Positions 59,100 through 64,000 of a DNA stretch of 64,000 nt are shown one piece after another (the stretch's first letter is position 1; each line of letters starts with the position of its first letter). The notes beneath the pieces are model-generated. The model had not been told where the DNA came from. It saw only the letters and a program-made list of their open reading frames with translations, and did no database searches. A program made the position numbers and the translations under genes. The DNA is from a bacterium SCSIO 12741 (GTDB lineage Bacteria > Bacteroidota > Bacteroidia > Flavobacteriales_G > Salibacteraceae), in contig CP073749.1 in the NCBI GenBank assembly GCA_024398055.1, forward strand, positions 2,046,594-2,110,593, read 5' to 3'.

Positions 59100-61062
59100 C
59101 GTTTTACCCGTACCGGCGAGCTACGATCCTACTGTGAATCATGCTCCCAATCGGAAAGACATTTTATCGAAAGAAGAAAAGGAGTTGGCATTGGCCAACG
59201 CTCTGCGCTATTTTGACAAAAAGCACCATGCAGAACTTGCCCCTGAATTCGCTGAGGAGTTAAAAGAATACGGACGTATTTACATGTACCGGTTCCGTCC
59301 GGAGTACCGCATGTATGCCCGGCCAATTGAAGAGTACCCGGCTAAAACGCCTCAGGCAGCTGCCATTATGCTCATGATCCAGAACAACCTGGACTATGCC
59401 GTGGCTCAGCACCCCCATGAATTGATCACTTATGGCGGAAATGGAGCGGTTTTCCAAAACTGGGCGCAGTACCTGTTGACCATGAAATACCTGTCTGAGA
59501 TGACTGAGGAGCAAACCTTGGTGATGTATTCAGGACATCCTATGGGCTTGTTTCCATCTCATACGGATGCGCCACGTGTGGTGGTGACCAACGGAATGAT
59601 GATTCCCAACTACTCCAAGCCCGATGATTGGGAGAAATTCAATGCCCTTGGAGTTACCCAGTACGGACAAATGACGGCCGGTTCTTATATGTACATCGGA
59701 CCACAAGGAATTGTACATGGAACAACCATTACGGTTTTGAATGCTGGTCGAAAAATCGCCAAAGATGGTGAAGGGTTGGCTGGTAAGCTATTTGTGACCG
59801 CTGGATTAGGCGGAATGAGTGGAGCTCAACCAAAGGCAGGAAACATAGCCGGCTGTGTAACGGTGTGTGCCGAGGTAAATCCAAAAGCTACAAAAACCCG
59901 CCACGAACAAGGATGGGTTGATGAGGTGATTGAAGATATTGATGAACTGGTGACTCGGGTTCGCCAGGCAAAAGAAAATAAGGAAGTGGTTTCCATCGCC
60001 TACCAGGGTAATGTGGTAGATGTTTGGGAGCGCTTTGATGAAGAGAATGTATATATCGACTTAGGTTCTGATCAAACGTCGCTTCACAATCCTTGGGCTG
60101 GTGGTTACTATCCCGTGGGAATGTCGTTTGAAGCGGCCAATGAGATGATGGCTGAGAATCCGGCAGAGTTTAAGGAAGCGATTCAGTCCACTTTGAGAAG
60201 ACATGCTGCAGCTGTGAATAATCATACCGCCAAGGGGACCTACTTCTTTGATTATGGGAATGCCTTCCTTTTGGAAGCCTCTCGAGCCGGAGCAGATATC
60301 ATGGCCGAAGATGGCATTCGTTTCCGCTACCCATCCTACGTACAGGATATTATGGGGCCGATGTGTTTTGACTTTGGTTTTGGACCTTTCCGCTGGGTGT
60401 GTGCCTCTGGTGATCCAGCTGACTTACAGAAAACCGATGATATTGCTTGTGCTGTTCTGGAAGAAATTCGTCAAAATTCACCGGAAGAAATTCAGCAACA
60501 AATGGCGGATAACATCCAGTGGATTCAGGGTGCTCAGGAAAATAAACTGGTCGTTGGTTCTCAGGCCCGTATTCTTTACGCCGATGCTGAAGGCCGGATG
60601 AAGATTGCCGAAGCTTTTAACAAAGCCATTGCCAATGGTGAGCTATCCGGACCCGTAGTTTTGGGACGGGATCACCACGATGTTTCCGGTACCGATTCGC
60701 CTTACCGCGAAACGAGCAACATATATGATGGGTCTCAATTCACAGCCGATATGGCGGTACAAAACTTTGTGGGAGATTCCTTCCGCGGGGCAACCTGGAT
60801 TTCTCTGCACAACGGCGGTGGCGTTGGATGGGGTGAAGTAATCAACGGAGGATTTGGAATGGTGCTCGATGGAAGTGATGAAGCCGATCGCCGATTGAAA
60901 ATGATGCTGCACTGGGATGTGAACAACGGAATTGCTCGTAGAAGTTGGGCCCGTAATGAGGGCGCTGTTTTCGCTATTAAAAGAGCGATGGAGCAAGAAA
61001 AACGATTGAAGGTTACCTTGCCAAATAGCATCGACCCTTCGGTGGTTCAGGATCTGTTTTAA
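59062..61062 (+). CDS. hutU: Urocanate hydratase
   Basis: HutU converts urocanate to imidazolone propionate in histidine breakdown, using NAD as an electrophilic cofactor. The 666-residue protein is of the long urocanase type. Visible landmarks are ITYGGNGAVFQNWAQY, MYSGHPMGLFPSH, GLGGMSGAQPKAGNIAG for NAD binding, IAYQGNVVD and LHNGGGVGWGEVINGG. No hutH, hutI or hutG lies in the window. The start overlaps the DUF5522 gene by 38 bases. A terminator follows. Confidence 0.95.
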   Translation: MNFKDEIRQGIPDVLPVPASYDPTVNHAPNRKDILSKEEKELALANALRYFDKKHHAELAPEFAEELKEYGRIYMYRFRPEYRMYARPIEEYPAKTPQAAAIMLMIQNNLDYAVAQHPHELITYGGNGAVFQNWAQYLLTMKYLSEMTEEQTLVMYSGHPMGLFPSHTDAPRVVVTNGMMIPNYSKPDDWEKFNALGVTQYGQMTAGSYMYIGPQGIVHGTTITVLNAGRKIAKDGEGLAGKLFVTAGLGGMSGAQPKAGNIAGCVTVCAEVNPKATKTRHEQGWVDEVIEDIDELVTRVRQAKENKEVVSIAYQGNVVDVWERFDEENVYIDLGSDQTSLHNPWAGGYYPVGMSFEAANEMMAENPAEFKEAIQSTLRRHAAAVNNHTAKGTYFFDYGNAFLLEASRAGADIMAEDGIRFRYPSYVQDIMGPMCFDFGFGPFRWVCASGDPADLQKTDDIACAVLEEIRQNSPEEIQQQMADNIQWIQGAQENKLVVGSQARILYADAEGRMKIAEAFNKAIANGELSGPVVLGRDHHDVSGTDSPYRETSNIYDGSQFTADMAVQNFVGDSFRGATWISLHNGGGVGWGEVINGGFGMVLDGSDEADRRLKMMLHWDVNNGIARRSWARNEGAVFAIKRAMEQEKRLKVTLPNSIDPSVVQDLF

Positions 61063-61084
61063 GCATAATCAGAAATCCCAAAAA

Positions 61085-61120
61085 ACGAAAAGCCGCTTTT
61101 TCGCAAAAACGGCTTTTCAT
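61085..61120 (+). terminator. Terminator after hutU
   Basis: AAAAGCCG (61088-61095) pairs with CGGCTTTT (61110-61117). The hairpin ends the hutU transcript and, with its A- and T-rich flanks, can also serve the convergent gene at 61142. Confidence 0.8.
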
Positions 61121-61141
61121 AGAGTTTAAAGAAATAGTAGT

Positions 61142-61561
61142 CTATTCCCTCTTCTTTGCATCAGACTTGAGCTCGCAAGCTGTGCAATAAACGGTTACTG
61201 AAATGTACTTGGGGAAAACCCATCCCGAATCCTCATCGTCGTACGTGGGCTCAGGAACGTCTTTTACTTGTAAAATGCAGCCAGGAATTCCCTCGGAGCA
61301 TCCTTTGCATTTGTACTTTCCGGATGCCACAACTTTTGCCAGTGCACGGGCAGTGATGGTCTTAATAGCCACCGTTTTCATGCTATCCGTTTGCGGGCCG
61401 GGAACCACTACATCAGAGTTGGCCAATCTTACGCGGGCTTGATCTTCAGCAGATTCTTCGCACTCAATTTTTTCTGGCCCTTTGTCAGAGGTTTGTCCAT
61501 AAGCCGTCCAGCTGAACAACAACAGGCCTATAAAGGCAACTTTAAAAAGAATCGTTTTCAT
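61142..61561 (-). CDS. Secreted Cys-rich protein, short paralogue
   Basis: I do not recognise a named family. The 139-residue protein has a signal peptide (to about TAYGQ) and six Cys in the mature part: one in IECEES, C-K-G-C, one in P-G-C, and Y-C-T-A-C near the end. It is clearly paralogous to the product of the gene 26 bases upstream: both share GP-x-T-D-S-M-K-x-V-A-I, the C-x-x-C, P-x-C and E/D-P-T-Y-D-D segments, W-V-x-P and a final C-x-x-C. This copy has no T9SS sorting domain, so it should stay in the periplasm. Metal or disulfide chemistry is possible. Confidence 0.7.
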   Translation of the reverse strand: MKTILFKVAFIGLLLFSWTAYGQTSDKGPEKIECEESAEDQARVRLANSDVVVPGPQTDSMKTVAIKTITARALAKVVASGKYKCKGCSEGIPGCILQVKDVPEPTYDDEDSGWVFPKYISVTVYCTACELKSDAKKRE

Positions 61562-61587
61562 AGTTTTTTGTTTTTAAGGACTTAGAA

Positions 61588-62358
61588 TTAGTGTTTGCTT
61601 ACCGAAATCTTGCTGGTACCTGCCAGTTGATTATTGACTCTAACGTTTAAGATGTAAGTGCCATTAGGTACTTCCTGTAGATTGTGACTGCTGATGGAGA
61701 GGCTCTCAGGTACATCCTGTAGGCTTTCCTGATATACTTTTTTACCCGTCAAATCATAAAGCTCGATTTGGATGGTACTGTGATCTTGGGCAACGTTGAT
61801 TTCGAGCGTTACCTTGTCCTGAACCGGATTTGGATAGATTCGCTGAATCATCGGAGTTTCATTTCCTGCCATGGCAACGGGCATATCAGAAACTTTTAAG
61901 GAGGTTGAGGAGGATTGCTCCAGGTGACTGTGATCATCGCCACGTGTTCCGCCTTCACTCGAGTCAGAATCGCTTCCGTCTACCGGTTTTACCGGACAAC
62001 GGCGGCATCGAATGGTAATTTCGATTTTACCTCCTGGATATACCCAGGCTCCGGCATCATCATCGTAGGTAGGATCTGGAAAGGTTTTTACGTACATCTC
62101 ACAATCTGGAAGATCGTCGTCACACTCTCCACATTTAAAGCGCTCCTTGGCACGTTCAAGGGCAATGGCTTTTGCTTTTTCGATAGCCACGTTTTTCATG
62201 CTATCGGTTTCCGGGCCATAAATCAAAACGCGAACTCGGTTCAGAATAACCTTGGTGGTTTTCTCCTTGTTGCATTGAATGGTGGTGATGGCCTGTGCCT
62301 CGGAGAAGCCCAAAAGGCATAGCATGGCCATGACCAAAAGAAATCTTGGATTAATCAT
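61588..62358 (-). CDS. T9SS cargo with the same Cys-rich domain, long paralogue
   Basis: This is a secreted protein of 256 residues. A signal peptide (to about SEAQA) is followed by a Cys-rich domain (about 28-132) with the same six-Cys layout as the downstream paralogue: Q-C-N, K-C-G-E-C, P-D-C and R-C-R-R-C. An Asp/Ser/Gly-rich linker leads to a type A T9SS sorting domain (IQRIYPNPVQDKVTLEI, PNGTYILNVRV, KISVSKH). So one copy is exported to the surface and the other is not. The two genes lie in one leftward unit. Function is unknown. Confidence 0.78.
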   Translation of the reverse strand: MINPRFLLVMAMLCLLGFSEAQAITTIQCNKEKTTKVILNRVRVLIYGPETDSMKNVAIEKAKAIALERAKERFKCGECDDDLPDCEMYVKTFPDPTYDDDAGAWVYPGGKIEITIRCRRCPVKPVDGSDSDSSEGGTRGDDHSHLEQSSSTSLKVSDMPVAMAGNETPMIQRIYPNPVQDKVTLEINVAQDHSTIQIELYDLTGKKVYQESLQDVPESLSISSHNLQEVPNGTYILNVRVNNQLAGTSKISVSKH

Positions 62359-62681
62359 TGAATTATAGTTTAGTATAAGTGCCTACTGGATAGAGGGTTT
62401 CGGCATTCCCTTGGCTACCAAACGATCCCCGATGCTAAACAAAAGTTGGGGTTGAAAATCATTGCCGAAATCTGGTGTCGCTCAATAGTCAGGATAAAAC
62501 TATAATGGGTTCTGAATAAGGTCAAACGTAATTTTACGTGTTTTAAATCAGGTAGTTATACCTGTTGTTGCACGGCGCAAAAAAAACAGGCGCACAATCT
62601 GCACGCCTGTTTCTTCCCGGTGAATCCGGGATTGGGTTATGATGAGCACCCATGGAGCAATAGCTCCTCAATAGAACGTCT
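62359..62681. other. Gap with hairpins but no gene
   Basis: This 323-base gap has no convincing ORF. Besides the terminator at 62584-62612 it holds two small hairpins: TCCCGG/CCGGGA (62615-62632) and GGAGCAATAGCTCC (62653-62666). The promoter of the leftward Cys-rich pair must lie in the left half, but no clear TAnnTTTG box was recognised. Confidence 0.5.
62584..62612 (-). terminator. Terminator of the coiled-coil gene
   Basis: AAACAGGCG (62584-62592) and CGCCTGTTT (62604-62612) form a 9-base stem. Read on the minus strand the stem is followed by a run of eight T, so it ends the leftward transcript of the coiled-coil gene. Confidence 0.82.
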
Positions 62682-63077
62682 TTACATCCACTTGGCCAGA
62701 AAGCGGCGGAAGTCTTGTTTTAATTCGTTGTACACCTTGTGGAAGCCTTCCATGTTGTCACGCATGGCTCCATGGTCTTCAAAGTGAACGTGATCTACCG
62801 CAACGGGATGTTCTTTGGCAAATTCTGCCAATTCGTGTTCCTTCATTTTGATGCCGTGTAAGAACTCATCAATGTTTTGATTTTGAACAATAAACTGATT
62901 CTGAAAATGCTCCACCTCACGAAGGAAGTCGTGGTCGGTATTCTTGGCGGTTACTTCTTCCAATCGGTTTTGCAGAAAGATTAATTCATCTTTACAAAAC
63001 TTGAGTTCTCGATTCCACATTTCATGTTCGAAATGAAGGTCTCCGATATATATGTTTTTCTTAACTGCAGTTTTCAT
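62682..63077 (-). CDS. Predicted coiled-coil protein of unknown function
   Basis: I do not recognise a named family. The 131-residue protein is almost wholly helical and rich in Glu, Lys, His and Phe, with heptad-like spacing through about 18-85 (E-L-x-F-C-K-D-E-L-I-F-L-Q-N-R-L) and again near 105-130. There is no signal peptide or membrane segment, so it should be cytoplasmic. The start ATG at 63077 lies in an AT-rich stretch and a strong terminator follows, so it is probably transcribed alone. The solitary regulation and compact size would suit a stress or small-regulatory protein, but that is only a guess. Confidence 0.7.
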   Translation of the reverse strand: MKTAVKKNIYIGDLHFEHEMWNRELKFCKDELIFLQNRLEEVTAKNTDHDFLREVEHFQNQFIVQNQNIDEFLHGIKMKEHELAEFAKEHPVAVDHVHFEDHGAMRDNMEGFHKVYNELKQDFRRFLAKWM

Positions 63078-63492
63078 GATGTGTTTTTTTAAATGGATTT
63101 TTTAGCAATAAATGGACTATTAAAAAAAGGGTGGTTAGGCTGGTTTTAGCAGCTGCCCGATCGCTCAGGCTTCGTTGTCAATCGCTGATTATATATGGCT
63201 TTCATGACTTTGAATTGAACTTTGTATACCCAAATTTACGAGGTATTGGCTTCAGGAAATATGACTTCTGTCAGGATGGATAACGATTGATGTTGGCTTC
63301 CTGAATTAGGAGAAAATCAGGCCGATGACCTAGCTCCGTAACCCTGGAAGAGCCAAGCGCAAATCGGCCTGCAGAAGGGGTTAAATCACCTTCCTTTTCC
63401 TACAAGATAGATAGCCTGTTGTTGGATCTCAATATGGACTTAGAAAGAAGTGGGCTTAGCTTAGGATTTGGTCAGATTTCCCAAGAATTTGG
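63078..63492. other. Gap without a gene
   Basis: No ORF of note lies in these 415 bases. The left part is the upstream region of the coiled-coil gene and the right part is the 3' region of the truncated membrane-protein gene. The inverted repeat at 63318-63371 is listed separately. Confidence 0.6.
63318..63371. repeat. Perfect 9-bp inverted repeat with a structured 36-base loop
   Basis: CAGGCCGAT (63318-63326) is the exact reverse complement of ATCGGCCTG (63363-63371). The loop can form an inner GCTC/GAGC pairing. On the minus strand the outer stem is followed by a modest T-rich stretch, so it may end the leftward gene at 63493 after a long 3' region; it may also be an RNA of its own. Confidence 0.5.
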
Positions 63493-64000
63493 TTATTGTC
63501 CCGACCGGCGATAAAGTCGGTTGCCCGTATTTGAATATTCCTTGATCAATTGCACTTCTCGAGGAAGTCCAACGGTGTCTCCTGGAATGACGTAAAAATA
63601 GTTTTGCTTAGCCGATAAGCCATCGCGATTGAAGGGAGAAGTAATGGCTTCAGGATCGGCTACACGGTAGAAGTTTAGGGAGGGTTCAAATAGCCAGGTG
63701 ATTCCAACATGTAAAGGAACAGGATCGTTGTATTGAGTCTGAAGTTCCTTAAAGGATTGGTAGACTTCCCGACTGTTCTCTTCGTACTTCCATTCCCGAG
63801 CCGAATGGGTATTTACCTGTAATGCAAAATTGAAAATCAAGCCGAACGCGATGATGACCGGTGGCCATTCTACAAGACGCTTAAACCGCTCGGGTAGAAC
63901 CGGCAGCACTTCATCCAAAAACAAGGCAATGAAGTAAAAGAAAAGGGGGTAGAAGTACAAAGCCGTTCGAAAACTCAATAGATTTCGGTCAAACAGGGCT
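63493..64000 (-). CDS. C-terminal part of an integral membrane protein, truncated by the window
   Basis: The minus-strand frame is open to base 64000, so the N-terminus lies outside; the TTG at 63978 is probably internal. The visible 169 residues start with LLSFRTALYFYPLFFYFIALFLDEV, one membrane span, then a second span (about residues 40-55, PPVIIAFGLIFNFALQVN) and a soluble periplasmic tail of about 110 residues. The layout, spans followed by a small exported tail, is like ArnT/PMT-type glycosyltransferases of this phylum, but the diagnostic N-terminal part is missing, so I do not assign a function. Confidence 0.6.
   Translation of the reverse strand, partial: ALFDRNLLSFRTALYFYPLFFYFIALFLDEVLPVLPERFKRLVEWPPVIIAFGLIFNFALQVNTHSAREWKYEENSREVYQSFKELQTQYNDPVPLHVGITWLFEPSLNFYRVADPEAITSPFNRDGLSAKQNYFYVIPGDTVGLPREVQLIKEYSNTGNRLYRRSGQ

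Noticed and set aside
1-64000. tRNA, rRNA, tmRNA, CRISPR, prophage or transposase
   Set aside because: None was recognised. Gaps are short and no repeat-spacer pattern, transposase motif or cloverleaf was seen by eye; a covariance scan was not possible.

Overview
The window looks like a core chromosomal segment of a marine-type Bacteroidota bacterium, most likely of the Flavobacteriales. This is inferred from several type IX secretion (T9SS) cargo proteins with C-terminal sorting domains, a PorE-like OmpA/PD40 protein, promoter-like TAnnTTTG boxes, TTG and GTG starts, DUF4271/DUF5522/DUF5777/HYC_CC_PP-type genes known mainly from this phylum, and gene orders such as queA-ispD-rlmN-polyprenyl synthetase. 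No rRNA, tRNA, IS element, phage gene or CRISPR array was seen. Coding density is high and composition looks uniform by eye, so I see no genomic island.

Layout. 1-9 kb: the end of a biotin carrier protein, an RprXY-like two-component system read leftwards with a striking tandem operator candidate, a T9SS cargo protein, phosphoglucose/phosphomannose isomerase, LipB, a serine beta-lactamase-fold hydrolase and an S41 protease. The last two each carry one frameshift. 9-20 kb: queA, ispD, rlmN, polyprenyl synthetase, a glutaryl-CoA dehydrogenase-like enzyme, a diheme cytochrome/YceI/DUF5777 trio, a frameshifted DUF4271 gene, hemD, rnpA and a second S41 protease. 20-28 kb: O-antigen ligase-like protein and two LPS glycosyltransferases, then sucA-sucB (2-oxoglutarate dehydrogenase E1 and E2). 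28-36 kb: a propeller histidine kinase with its LytTR regulator, the PorE-like protein, a small HTH protein, a cyclase-family hydrolase and a Ycf48/BNR-type T9SS cargo. 36-46 kb: purF, purH and the full mreBCD-pbp2-rodA elongation operon. 46-64 kb: Nfu, a Cys-rich HYC_CC_PP-like protein with a TonB-dependent receptor, a large repeat-bearing T9SS cargo, small membrane proteins, an MbnP-like lipoprotein, a 2-hydroxyacid dehydrogenase, a LysM glucosaminidase, an ACC-deaminase-like enzyme, an SRPBCC-GyrI fusion, DUF5522 plus urocanate hydratase, a pair of Cys-rich paralogues of which one is a T9SS cargo, a coiled-coil protein and a truncated membrane protein.

Most genes are housekeeping: purines, TCA cycle, lipoate, isoprenoids, tRNA/rRNA modification and cell shape. 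The less explained material is: the four TTAA(C/G) repeats at exact 10-bp spacing beside the rprX promoter; an orphan terminator in the same gap; the Cys-rich protein plus TonB receptor pair; the cytochrome/YceI/beta-barrel trio; the secreted Cys-rich paralogue pair; a structured inverted repeat near 63.3 kb; and three frameshifts that all lie at G/C homopolymers and all look like one missing base, which points to assembly error before true gene loss.
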